Shown: piece by piece, positions 1 to 7,757 of the stretch | Position numbering within the stretch: position 1 is the stretch's first letter | Layout: the number at the start of each line of letters is the position of its first letter | Assembly (NCBI GenBank): GCA_028282325.1 | Contig: JANQID010000021.1 | Location: forward strand, 52,518 to 116,517 | Direction of reading: 5' to 3' | DNA from: Chloroflexaceae bacterium | Lineage (GTDB): Bacteria; Chloroflexota; Chloroflexia; Chloroflexales; Chloroflexaceae | DNA length: 64,000 bases | Made by a program: the position numbers and the translations under genes | Notes under the pieces: generated by a model | The model's database searches: none | What the model saw: only the letters and a program-made list of their open reading frames with translations | Told to the model about the DNA's origin: nothing

Positions 1-1
1 T

Positions 2-697
2 GCTAACTTTAAGACGGCTGATACGAAGTCGGCGGCGGCGACGCAACCTGTCATTCAACCCTCGTCTGGCAGCCAGGATGATGCAACGAGTGACAAACAA
101 CCGACATTTTCAATTCTGCCAATTGCTGGCCAGCCGCGGATCTCACAGTTTTACGGATATACCAAATATTCCAAACGACGCACCGATATCTATAAAGCGA
201 CGCAAGCGCGTCATTCGGGCCTGGATTTTGCCGTACCTGACGGAACGCCGTTGCTCTCTGTCGGCTATGGCCTGGTATTGTGCGCGGGCCAGGGATGCCC
301 GTTTGGGGCGAATCGTCCCGGCTCAATCGTGGTGCGCTATGGCAGCGTCTATGCCGTCTATGGTCATGCGCGGTCGGCGCGCGTACGCAAAGGCCAGCTT
401 GTCAAGCCGGGCGATGTGTTGGGAGAATCGGGGACATTTGTCGGGCCGCATTTGCATTTTGAGTTGCGTCCGGTTCCACAGCGGATGTTGGGAAATCACG
501 ATCCCAGTCAGTCTCCCATGAATCCCGGCGCAGCGCTTAATCCGATTAATTTCTTTACCTCGGATCTGATGTCATATTTTGAGCAGCAGTATGGTCGTTT
601 GCGAGGAACTGACGGCGAGTTCTGCGTCGGGTCGCTGCACGATCAACCTGACACAACGTTTGGTGCAGCGCTTGATACCCGTCCATGCACCAACTAA
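2..697 (+). CDS. M23-family metallopeptidase (LytM-type), 5' end cut
   Basis: The reading frame is open from base 2, so the protein begins upstream of the window and only its C-terminal 231 or so residues are visible. After a low-complexity Ser/Thr/Gln linker comes a LytM/peptidase M23 domain. It shows the first zinc-ligand motif H-S-G-L-D (about base 218), then Y-G-H-A and the G-P-H-L-H-F-E motif (about base 440), which supply the remaining zinc ligands and the catalytic His. Active family members cut peptide cross-links in peptidoglycan outside the membrane, and all expected metal ligands are present. A tail of about 80 residues follows the domain. A TTG at 251 lies inside the domain and is not a credible start. 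Family is certain; whether it is a hydrolase of the cell's own wall or a division regulator cannot be decided. Confidence 0.85.
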   Translation, partial: ANFKTADTKSAAATQPVIQPSSGSQDDATSDKQPTFSILPIAGQPRISQFYGYTKYSKRRTDIYKATQARHSGLDFAVPDGTPLLSVGYGLVLCAGQGCPFGANRPGSIVVRYGSVYAVYGHARSARVRKGQLVKPGDVLGESGTFVGPHLHFELRPVPQRMLGNHDPSQSPMNPGAALNPINFFTSDLMSYFEQQYGRLRGTDGEFCVGSLHDQPDTTFGAALDTRPCTN

Positions 698-728
698 CGC
701 TCATTATTGTTGATGCGCGGAGGGCGTG

Positions 729-2330
729 ATGTCGGGGCGTCGCTTCGACGGAGGCGTTCTCCGCGTAACTGTATTTGATAGGGTCTATTTAGAGTTTGGT
801 GTTCATAGTATGAGTTCATCTGAGGAGCAGATAAATTTTATCCGTGTGCTGCGTGTTTTACGCTGGCCTCTGGCTGGAATTGTAGGCCTGGTGTTTGCGC
901 TCGGCCAAGTTGTCGAAAGCACCTTGCTGAAAGTTCAAGGTAATTCTTCCATTGTTCTGGTTAAGGATCAGATTGATCCATTTTTATGGGGAGTGATGGC
1001 CAGCGTAGCGGTGTGGATAGTCTTGAGTTGGGCGGCGCGCCAGGAGCAACGCTATCACTATGCTGAACAACGTTTACTCACAGATCTGAAACGCAGTAAC
1101 GCAAATCTCGAACTGCTCAATGAGATTGTACAACGTATTGCAAGTAGCGCCACGCTTGACGAGGTACTCGACTACACAATCAGTCTGCCGGGCAGATTGA
1201 TTGGATCGCAAGCCGCAGTGCTGATGCTGATCGATGAGCACGGCGATCCTTTGCCTGCTCGAAGTGTTGGTTTCAAAGCGGAAACGCTCTCTGAGGCGCG
1301 TCGATCTTTCGCAATCAACGCCTATGCTAATGACGAAGGTCCGGTTGTGTTTACTCCAGATTACGCCAGTGAAACGAAGTATGTCGCATGTGTGGTGTCG
1401 CCAATTATCGAGGCGGGATCGGTTGCGGGCGGCAATGGCGATAACGAGTTTCTTGCAGCGACGCTACTGGGTTGGTTTGAGGCCTATTTCGAAGCGAATC
1501 CAGTCCAACGTGGATATCGACCGAACAGCTTGCAATGGTCGGACGATAATCACTCAGTGACGCTTGCTGAAGATACAAAGCGACTGCTCCGAAGCGTGTC
1601 CAGCGAATTGGCGGAGGCATTGATCGGCGCCAGGCGACGTGCGCGCGAGCTTGCCAGCGTTGCTGCACTGGAGCGTGCGATCATTGAAGAACGTACCCGC
1701 ATTGCGCGCGATCTGCACGACGGCGTGGCCCAGAGTCTTGCGTTTATGCGCATGCGGTTGGATCTTTGGGAGGACTGGTTGGAACAAGATCCTGAGCGGT
1801 TGCAGCAGGAGTTTGCTCATTTCAAAACCAACTTGCGCACACAGATCGAGGAGTTGCGGCGAGCTATTTTTTCATTGCGCCCGGTGGAGTTGAGTCAGCT
1901 TGGTTTCGAGGGGTCGCTGCGTCGCTTTGTCACCGATTTTGCTGATCAACAACATTGGGATTTGGTTCTTGAATTGAATGTGCCGTATGATCTTCCCCGT
2001 GTGCTTGAATTGGCGTCATTCCGCATTGTTCAAGAAGCATTGAATAATGCAGCCAAACATGCGCATGCGCGAAGAGTCGAGGTCAAATTAAGTTTGGCTG
2101 ATGGTGGTCTGCAAATCGTCATTCGTGATGATGGCGTTGGTTTTGATCCCGGTGAGATACGTGAACAGCCGAACAAACATTTTGGATTGCTCCAGATGCG
2201 TGAAAGACTTTCTGCATTGGATGGTCATCTTACCTTGATTTCACGCCCAAATGAGGGCGCCGAGCTTCGAGCGTGGATGCCAATTGTTTATGCCGAGCAA
2301 GCTCTGAATCAGGATATGATGAGCTCGTAA
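729..2330 (+). CDS. Sensor histidine kinase, NarL/LiaS type, with GAF-like domain
   Basis: Two-component sensor kinase of about 533 residues. Order: two N-terminal membrane segments (about residues 45-65 and 85-105), a coiled linker, a GAF-like sensory region (about 130-300), then a HisKA_3 dimerisation domain with the phospho-acceptor His in R-D-L-H-D-G-V-A-Q (His codon 1716-1718, residue 330) and a HATPase_c domain (N-N-A-A-K-H; D-D-G-V-G-F-D; F-G-L-L-Q-M-R-E-R). This architecture normally phosphorylates a LuxR/NarL-type response regulator. None is adjacent: an M23 peptidase lies upstream and a convergent gene downstream, so it is an orphan here. ATG 729 was chosen because GGAGG at 719-723 sits 5 bases before it; GTG 726 and ATG 810 are alternatives, the last still keeping both membrane segments. 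Confidence 0.9.
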   Translation: MSGRRFDGGVLRVTVFDRVYLEFGVHSMSSSEEQINFIRVLRVLRWPLAGIVGLVFALGQVVESTLLKVQGNSSIVLVKDQIDPFLWGVMASVAVWIVLSWAARQEQRYHYAEQRLLTDLKRSNANLELLNEIVQRIASSATLDEVLDYTISLPGRLIGSQAAVLMLIDEHGDPLPARSVGFKAETLSEARRSFAINAYANDEGPVVFTPDYASETKYVACVVSPIIEAGSVAGGNGDNEFLAATLLGWFEAYFEANPVQRGYRPNSLQWSDDNHSVTLAEDTKRLLRSVSSELAEALIGARRRARELASVAALERAIIEERTRIARDLHDGVAQSLAFMRMRLDLWEDWLEQDPERLQQEFAHFKTNLRTQIEELRRAIFSLRPVELSQLGFEGSLRRFVTDFADQQHWDLVLELNVPYDLPRVLELASFRIVQEALNNAAKHAHARRVEVKLSLADGGLQIVIRDDGVGFDPGEIREQPNKHFGLLQMRERLSALDGHLTLISRPNEGAELRAWMPIVYAEQALNQDMMSS

Positions 2331-2391
2331 TTTGTGTGTATATGTTCCGATTTCTGTGCCTGGATCAACCGAGAGATCTACCTATCGGCTT

Positions 2392-3078
2392 TTAAGGCGA
2401 ATCTGTCGTTTCGGAAGCGGGCGTTTCCTTGCTGCTGTCAGGCGGCGTATCGGGCATAATGAGCAGAGGCTCAACGGGCGTTACGAGCCGATCGACAATT
2501 GCGCCGAGACGCTGGAACTGCGGTCCAAGCTCGGTCTCGGCCAGCGGGATGTTCACCGGCACATCGAGAACTACCGGCACGGAGGTGCTTAACGGAACGC
2601 TCATATCGAGCGCAATCGGCAGTTGGAGTCCGGCTGGCAATTGTATGCCTACTGTCGCGTTGAGATTGCCTCCGCCGCTTGGGAAGAGAATGCCTGCCGG
2701 AACGTTCAAATTCACCGGATCGGTCAGGGTGACGACGGTTGATTGGTTGATGGGTACATCAATCTCAATTGGCAAACGTGTATCGAGCGGCACGGTGTAG
2801 ATGATGGTCGCCCCCTCAAGCTTGTCGACGACATCTCGCAGTTCAGCAACGTTATCGCCTGCAAAAGTTTGCAGGTTGCCGGTCATCGAGTTAACTTGAT
2901 TGCGTTGCGTAATAACGATGCCGACCAACACACCAACAACGATAAACAACAGCAAGTTGAGCAGAAACGATGTCCAGATCATCGCCTTGTACAATGGTGC
3001 GATGCGTGCATAGCGTTTGCCCCGACGTTGGGATGTTGCGATCGTCTCGTCGGTGACCGGATCTGCCTGATTCGTCAT
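2392..3078 (-). CDS. Membrane-anchored protein of unknown function
   Basis: I do not recognise a named family. The 228-residue protein has a basic cytoplasmic N-terminus, one strong membrane helix (about residues 33-57, L-L-F-I-V-V-G-V-L-V) and an extracytoplasmic part with a short predicted coiled segment. That part is followed by repeated short strand-like stretches rich in P-I, V-P and N-V-P alternations, such as L-P-I-E-I-D-V-P, L-N-V-P-A-G-I and L-D-V-P-V-N-I-P-L. The periodic valine/proline pattern suggests a beta-rich exported domain. The C-terminal 20 or so residues are a Pro/Ser/Thr/Glu tail. It converges on the sensor kinase gene and is followed at its 5' side by the divergent ruvA region; no operon partner is evident. 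Confidence 0.7.
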   Translation of the reverse strand: MTNQADPVTDETIATSQRRGKRYARIAPLYKAMIWTSFLLNLLLFIVVGVLVGIVITQRNQVNSMTGNLQTFAGDNVAELRDVVDKLEGATIIYTVPLDTRLPIEIDVPINQSTVVTLTDPVNLNVPAGILFPSGGGNLNATVGIQLPAGLQLPIALDMSVPLSTSVPVVLDVPVNIPLAETELGPQFQRLGAIVDRLVTPVEPLLIMPDTPPDSSKETPASETTDSP

Positions 3079-3287
3079 TGAGCGCCTCCCTGTCCACGAG
3101 CGTAAATGATAATCTCTGGAGTGCTAGATGTGTCGATGGCTTCTTTGCCAAACATTGTGTCCTGCGATTAGTATCGTATTGCTTTACACATCTTTCTTCA
3201 CGTTATCATACCATAGCCGGTGATAATATGAAAAGCGGGACTTTTGGGTTGGGGATAGAAATTGATAAACGGGAATGGCGCTATACC

Positions 3288-3884
3288 TTATGCGCCGCCA
3301 AAGTAGCGGAGCGCCAGCCGCAAGCGATCTTCGAGGTTGACGGGTGCATCGCTTGGCAAAGCGGCGATAGCGGCGCCAGCCTCGGCGCTGCTATACCCCA
3401 GATTGACCAGCAGTTCGGCCAGCTCGTTGTTAAGCGCCAGCGCTGCCGGCGGCATATCTGCGGGAATTCCGACTACCCCTGAAAGTTTCAGTTTGTCTTT
3501 CAATTCAAGGATCAAACGTTCAGCGGTCTTCTTGCCGATGCCAGGCGTGCGTGCCAGGCGTGCGGAGTCGCCGTGAGCAACTGCGAGCTGCAATTCGTCG
3601 AGTGTGATCGCGGAGAGCAGGTTGATCGCAACGCGTGGACCAACCCCCGATACGCTCAACAAGGTCTCGAAGGTTGTGCGTTGCTCTAGGTCGGCAAATC
3701 CGTACAGAGTGAGTGCGTCTTCGCGCACAATGAGCAGTGTGTAGACAAAGACTATATCGCCAATGGCCCCCAGATTGGCGAGAACCGGACGCGGCGCATA
3801 AACTTGCAAACCAACGCCGCCAGTTTCAATAACAATGTGATCGCTGCCGATATGTTGGAGAATACCGCGTAACGAAGCGATCAT
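3288..3884 (-). CDS. ruvA: Holliday junction DNA helicase subunit RuvA
   Basis: 198 residues, the usual RuvA length. RuvA binds four-way junctions as a tetramer and loads the RuvB motor for branch migration. The N-terminal OB fold begins M-I-A-S-L-R-G; the two helix-hairpin-helix motifs are seen as [12 protein letters not shown] (about residue 75) and [14 protein letters not shown] (about residue 110). The C-terminal three-helix domain that contacts RuvB includes [11 protein letters not shown]. No ruvB or ruvC lies next to it, a common arrangement outside Proteobacteria. Confidence 0.96.
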   Translation of the reverse strand: MIASLRGILQHIGSDHIVIETGGVGLQVYAPRPVLANLGAIGDIVFVYTLLIVREDALTLYGFADLEQRTTFETLLSVSGVGPRVAINLLSAITLDELQLAVAHGDSARLARTPGIGKKTAERLILELKDKLKLSGVVGIPADMPPAALALNNELAELLVNLGYSSAEAGAAIAALPSDAPVNLEDRLRLALRYFGGA

Positions 3885-3967
3885 AGGCGTACTCTGTGAA
3901 CGGATTTGAATATGCTTACCGGCGATTATACCACGTGATTATCAAAGCTTGCGGGTAATATTCGCAA

Positions 3968-3983
3968 TAACGCATTGCGTCAT
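3968..3983. promoter_or_regulatory. Operator-like palindrome, copy 1
   Basis: TAACGCATTGCGTCAT contains the odd palindrome ACGCA-N-TGCGT (3970-3980) and ends two bases before the -35 hexamer of the 3985 promoter. A near-identical copy lies at 4161. The position suits a regulator-binding site; the regulator is unknown. Confidence 0.45.
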
Positions 3984-3984
3984 C

Positions 3985-4014
3985 TTGACATATCTTAGAT
4001 CTTTTTGTTATAAT
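3985..4014 (+). promoter_or_regulatory. Perfect sigma-70-type promoter
   Basis: TTGACA at 3985-3990 and TATAAT at 4009-4014 are both exact consensus hexamers, 18 bases apart. Expected transcription start is near 4021. The downstream gene is the CocE-type hydrolase at 4241, leaving a leader of roughly 220 bases. Confidence 0.8.
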
Positions 4015-4020
4015 ACCGTT

Positions 4021-4089
4021 ATGACGCAGCGTGTAATAAATTCAATCTCGTTACAAACTACTCCACCTGTTTCGACGCTGTCGCTCTAA
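4021..4089 (+). CDS. Possible 22-codon leader peptide
   Basis: An ATG sits about where transcription from the 3985 promoter should begin and opens a 22-codon frame (M-T-Q-R-V-I-N-S-I-S-L-Q, ending at TAA 4087-4089). If real it would be leaderless. It contains no run of regulatory codons, and it resembles no protein I know; it may be chance. Its first bases carry a further short palindrome, ACGCAGCGT (4023-4031). Confidence 0.2.
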   Translation: MTQRVINSISLQTTPPVSTLSL

Positions 4090-4160
4090 AGTTCCCGCGT
4101 AGTTCTAAGTTAATCACGATGCTTCAAAGGTTGAAAGTCGTCAATGGTGACCATATTTTA

Positions 4161-4176
4161 TTACGCAATGCGTCAT
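4161..4176. promoter_or_regulatory. Operator-like palindrome, copy 2
   Basis: TTACGCAATGCGTCAT matches copy 1 at 3968 in 14 of 16 positions and carries the same ACGCA-N-TGCGT palindrome (4163-4173). It lies in the leader of the hydrolase gene, 193 bases downstream of copy 1, a layout that would permit looping by a bound regulator. Confidence 0.4.
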
Positions 4177-4240
4177 GCACCGGGTGAAATCGCATCTTCA
4201 GCGGGATTTTCTGGCAAATACCGGTCAATAAGGGGTGCGT

Positions 4241-6037
4241 ATGAAATTGGCTAACCGCGGCGTGCTCGCCTTCCTGGGTCTGGGAGTAGCCGGTCTCGGT
4301 CTCTGTCAATTGCATCGACAACTCCGAGCGCTGTCGTTTCAGGCGCCGCCTCCACAATATCAAGTTGTCGTTGAATGTCACCTGCGTATTCCAATGCCAG
4401 ATGGCGCTACGTTGATGGCCGACCGTTATTCTCCGCAAGCGAACGGCGAGTTCCCGACTATTCTGATCCGCACTCCTTATGGGCGACCTCCAGAACTGGG
4501 CCTCTTCAATTTGATTGCGCGGTTTTCGGGTCTTGCTGACGATAGTACCTATCGATTATTTGCTGAACGCGGCTATCACGTTGTTGTTCAGAGCGTTCGC
4601 GGTCGCTTTTTATCAGACGGCGAGTTTGATCCGTTTGTCAATGAAGCACACGACGGAACCGCCACAATCGATTGGATTTCTCGCCAGGAATGGTTCAATG
4701 GGACGCTTGGCTTGTGGGGGCCGAGTTATCTAGGATATGTCCAGTGGGCTGTTGCGGCTGCGGCGCCGGCATATCTCAAAGCAATACTCCCGATGATGAC
4801 AAGCGCCCGTATGTCGCGGGCGATTTTTCCCGACGACGCGTACTCGATGGATACGGCGGTTCGCTGGACATATCTTGTCAACGCGATGCAGGGTCCGAGT
4901 AAGCGGTTTGATCTGATTGCGTTGATGCGGACTGCGCCGTTTCGGCAAGTTCGGGCCTTGCGACGAGCGTTTGCCCACACGCCGACGGGTGAAGTTGATC
5001 GCGTAATTCTTGGCAAACCCGTGTCTTTCTATCGCATATGGATGGAGAATGCTAACCTGAGCAGTCCGTATTGGAGATCCATCGACAAGCATAAACAGCT
5101 TTCAGCTATCACTGCACCGGTTCATCTTATCGCCGGTTGGTATGATATCTTTTTGCGCGATCAACTGATTGACTACACCACGCTGCTAGCATCGGGGCGC
5201 AAACCCTATTTAACTATTGGACCGCAAACGCATTCCGCTATGTCGGTGATCGAGCAAGGCGTGCGTGAAGGATTGTCCTGGTTCGATGCGCATTTAAAAG
5301 GCCAGCAGGAACGTGTGCGGCAGCGCCCGGTGCGAGTATATGTGATGGGCGCCCATGAGTGGCACGAGATGGACTTCTGGCCGCCGTTGGCGCGAACGAC
5401 GCGCTACTATTTGCATGCGCATAGCCAGCTTGCCACGGTTGTGCCGTCGGAACGCTCATCTGTTGATCAGTTCACATTCGATCCGTTAGATCCGACGCCG
5501 GTTGTGGGCGGCCCGATGCTTAACGAGGGGAATGGGCCGCGCGATCATCGCGGACTGGAGATGCGTCCTGATGTGTTGACCTACACTACTCCTCCGCTTA
5601 CCGATGATGTTGATGTGATCGGGCCGGTGCGCCTGGAGCTTTACACGCGCTCATCCCTCCCGCATACGGACTTTATCGGGCGGTTGTGCAACGTGTACCC
5701 CGATGGGCGGTCGATAAATGTGTGCGACGGACTCTTTCGGGTGCTGCCGGGCAAAGGTGAACGCCAGCCCGATGGCAGCTTGCGCATTGATATTGATATG
5801 TGGGCGACCGCGCAGCGCTTTCGTCGCGGCCATTGCATCCGCCTCCAGGTCGTAAGCGGAGCGCACCCGCGGTGGGAGCGCAATCTCGGCAGCGGTGAGC
5901 CAATCGGCAAAGGCGTCAATATGCTTCGGGCTGAGCAGTTGATATATCGCGATGCGGCCCACCCATCGGCGCTTGTGCTGCCCATCATCAACCCGTCCGA
6001 TTCAAGCTTAAGTTCACGCCGCGCCTTTGTAGGCTAA
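4241..6037 (+). CDS. CocE/NonD-type alpha/beta hydrolase (peptidase S15 family)
   Basis: 598-residue serine hydrolase of the X-Pro dipeptidyl-peptidase / cocaine-esterase family, which cleaves acyl esters or N-terminal dipeptides. The N-terminus is hydrophobic (about residues 5-22) and could be a signal anchor. The catalytic domain shows the nucleophile in G-P-S-Y-L-G (Ser 162), the Asp in G-W-Y-D (Asp 302) and the His in P-Q-T-H-S (His 331), a spacing typical of CocE. The C-terminal jelly-roll domain (PepX_C) runs from about 370 with D-V-D-V-I-G-P-V and the final I-Y-R-D-A-A-H-P-S. ATG 4241 follows AGGGG at 4231-4235; an in-frame GTG lies at 4235. Substrate cannot be told from sequence. The gene is monocistronic, with operator-like repeats in its leader. 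Confidence 0.88.
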   Translation: MKLANRGVLAFLGLGVAGLGLCQLHRQLRALSFQAPPPQYQVVVECHLRIPMPDGATLMADRYSPQANGEFPTILIRTPYGRPPELGLFNLIARFSGLADDSTYRLFAERGYHVVVQSVRGRFLSDGEFDPFVNEAHDGTATIDWISRQEWFNGTLGLWGPSYLGYVQWAVAAAAPAYLKAILPMMTSARMSRAIFPDDAYSMDTAVRWTYLVNAMQGPSKRFDLIALMRTAPFRQVRALRRAFAHTPTGEVDRVILGKPVSFYRIWMENANLSSPYWRSIDKHKQLSAITAPVHLIAGWYDIFLRDQLIDYTTLLASGRKPYLTIGPQTHSAMSVIEQGVREGLSWFDAHLKGQQERVRQRPVRVYVMGAHEWHEMDFWPPLARTTRYYLHAHSQLATVVPSERSSVDQFTFDPLDPTPVVGGPMLNEGNGPRDHRGLEMRPDVLTYTTPPLTDDVDVIGPVRLELYTRSSLPHTDFIGRLCNVYPDGRSINVCDGLFRVLPGKGERQPDGSLRIDIDMWATAQRFRRGHCIRLQVVSGAHPRWERNLGSGEPIGKGVNMLRAEQLIYRDAAHPSALVLPIINPSDSSLSSRRAFVG

Positions 6038-6064
6038 GAGCCGGCCTGAGGAGGGGCAGAAAGC

Positions 6065-6163
6065 AGACTGGGCCAGTCTTCCAGAAAAACGTTTGCAGAG
6101 GTCTTCGACGGAAATTGCGCTCAGACGTTCAATGGTATGCCGGTTTTGAGACTGGCCCAGTCT
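6065..6163. repeat. Pair of inverted 15-base palindromic repeats
   Basis: AGACTGGGCCAGTCT at 6065-6079 and its exact reverse complement at 6149-6163 flank about 70 bases. Each is itself an odd palindrome, so the region could fold as two small hairpins or one long one. It lies in the 262-base gap between the CocE hydrolase and the acyl-CoA dehydrogenase, where I see no gene. It may act as a terminator for the former or be a small repeat element. Confidence 0.6.
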
Positions 6164-6299
6164 TTTCAGACAGTTTCTAAAAGGCTACGTTGCTTGTATC
6201 AAGAGTTTCATATCTCGGCGGAAAACCGCCATATTTCCTGAGCGCGATGACGCGCACGATTAGTCGGCTTACAACAAAGACTTTAGGAGGAAGACCACA

Positions 6300-7472
6300 A
6301 TGATCGATTATGAGCACACCGAGGACATCAAGCTCTTGCGTCAAACCATTCGCGACTTTGCAGAGAAAGAAATTCGCCCGATTGCTCGTCAAATTGACGA
6401 GGAAGAGCGGGTGCCTTTTGAAACGCTGAAAAAAGCTGGCGAGATGGGTTTAATGGGTTTGCCGTTTCCTGAGGAATATGGCGGCGCCGGGGTTGGTATT
6501 CTGGGATATTGCATTTTGATGGAAGAGATCAACCGGATTTGCGCCAGCACCGCCACGATCATCGGCGCGCATTCGCAGCTCTGTGCGATGACGATGCATC
6601 TTGGCGGCACGTTGGCTCAGAAAGATAAGTACCTGCGCGCGTTGTGCGAGGGACGCATGATCGGTGCCTGGGCGTTGACCGAGCCAAACGCGGGAAGCGA
6701 TGCAGCGCATATCCAGACCACAGCGGAACTGCGCGGCGATGAGTGGGTGCTCAACGGCCAGAAGATGTGGATCAGCAACGGCAACTTTGCCGATGTGTTG
6801 GTGGTCTTTGCGGCCAATGATCGTTCGTTGGGGCCAAAGGGCGGCGTTTCGGCATTTATCGTCGAGAAGACATTTCCCGGATTCAAGGTTGGCAAAGTTG
6901 AGGACAAGATGGGGTTGCGCGCCTCGCACACCGCCAGCCTCTACTTTGAGGACTGTCGCGTGCCCAAAGAAAATGTGATCGGCCAGGTCGGCTACGGCTT
7001 CTGGGTGGCGAAGAAGACGCTGGACATCGGTCGGGCTGCGTTAGGGGCGGGCGCGCTGGGATCGGCCAAAGAAGCCTTTGAAATGAGCCGGAAGTATTCT
7101 GTTGAGCGGCAGCAATTTGGGCATCCCATCGCCGACTTTCAGGCTATCCAGTTCAAGCTGGCCGAGATGGCGATGAAAATCTATGCAATGGAGCAGATGG
7201 TCTATGATACTGCGAAAAAGGTGGACGCAGGCCAGCCAGCCACGCTGGAGAGCAGCATTGTGAAGCTCTATTGTACGGATGCGGCCAGCCAAATTATCGA
7301 TGAGGCGATCCAGATACATGGTGGCATGGGCTTCAGCCGCGAGTTGCCGCTGGAACGTATGTATCGCGATGCGCGCGTCACGCGTATTTTCGAGGGCACC
7401 AACGAAGTTCAAAAATATGTCATTGCCCACGAACTGCTGCGACAGATCGGCTATCACACGCGGCTGTATTAA
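6300..7472 (+). CDS. Acyl-CoA dehydrogenase (short/medium-chain type)
   Basis: 390-residue FAD enzyme that introduces the trans-2,3 double bond into an acyl-CoA during fatty-acid or amino-acid catabolism, passing electrons to electron-transfer flavoprotein. Signature 1 is A-W-A-L-T-E-P-N-A-G-S-D (about residue 120). The C-terminal half has Q-F-G-H-P-I-A-D-F-Q, then Q-I-H-G-G-M-G-F and R-I-F-E-G-T-N-E-V-Q. The Glu of F-E-G-T (residue 365) is at the position of the catalytic base in butyryl- and medium-chain enzymes. Length is standard. AGGAGG at about 6285 precedes the ATG at good spacing. It is followed by a strong terminator and has no etf or thiolase neighbours, so the chain specificity is open. 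Confidence 0.93.
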   Translation: MIDYEHTEDIKLLRQTIRDFAEKEIRPIARQIDEEERVPFETLKKAGEMGLMGLPFPEEYGGAGVGILGYCILMEEINRICASTATIIGAHSQLCAMTMHLGGTLAQKDKYLRALCEGRMIGAWALTEPNAGSDAAHIQTTAELRGDEWVLNGQKMWISNGNFADVLVVFAANDRSLGPKGGVSAFIVEKTFPGFKVGKVEDKMGLRASHTASLYFEDCRVPKENVIGQVGYGFWVAKKTLDIGRAALGAGALGSAKEAFEMSRKYSVERQQFGHPIADFQAIQFKLAEMAMKIYAMEQMVYDTAKKVDAGQPATLESSIVKLYCTDAASQIIDEAIQIHGGMGFSRELPLERMYRDARVTRIFEGTNEVQKYVIAHELLRQIGYHTRLY

Positions 7473-7508
7473 TTGCAGCGTCGGCAGTAACCAGCGTTAG
7501 ATTTCAGG

Positions 7509-7550
7509 GAACGGGCAGCATAGTCGCTATGCCACCCGTTCTTATTTTTA
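7509..7550 (+). terminator. Rho-independent terminator after the acyl-CoA dehydrogenase
   Basis: GAACGGG (7509-7515) pairs with CCCGTTC (7535-7541), with an inner GCATAG/CTATGC stem across a small symmetric internal loop and a TCG turn. The hairpin is followed directly by TTATTTTTA. Confidence 0.85.
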
Positions 7551-7757
7551 TCTCCTCAATGCAGCAAATCTGTTCTTCCTGGCGCAACGCTCGTACCCCT
7601 GCGTTGCATCTCGATAGGCTACATAAGCGCATATCGTACGCTTTCAATGTGTATGCTATAATCGGACTGGACTGTTGATAAGAGTGCATCAACGCACCGC
7701 AATGCCTTCCTGAATCACACATTGCCGAAGACCCCATTGCGGCAGAGGAGGAGAACG

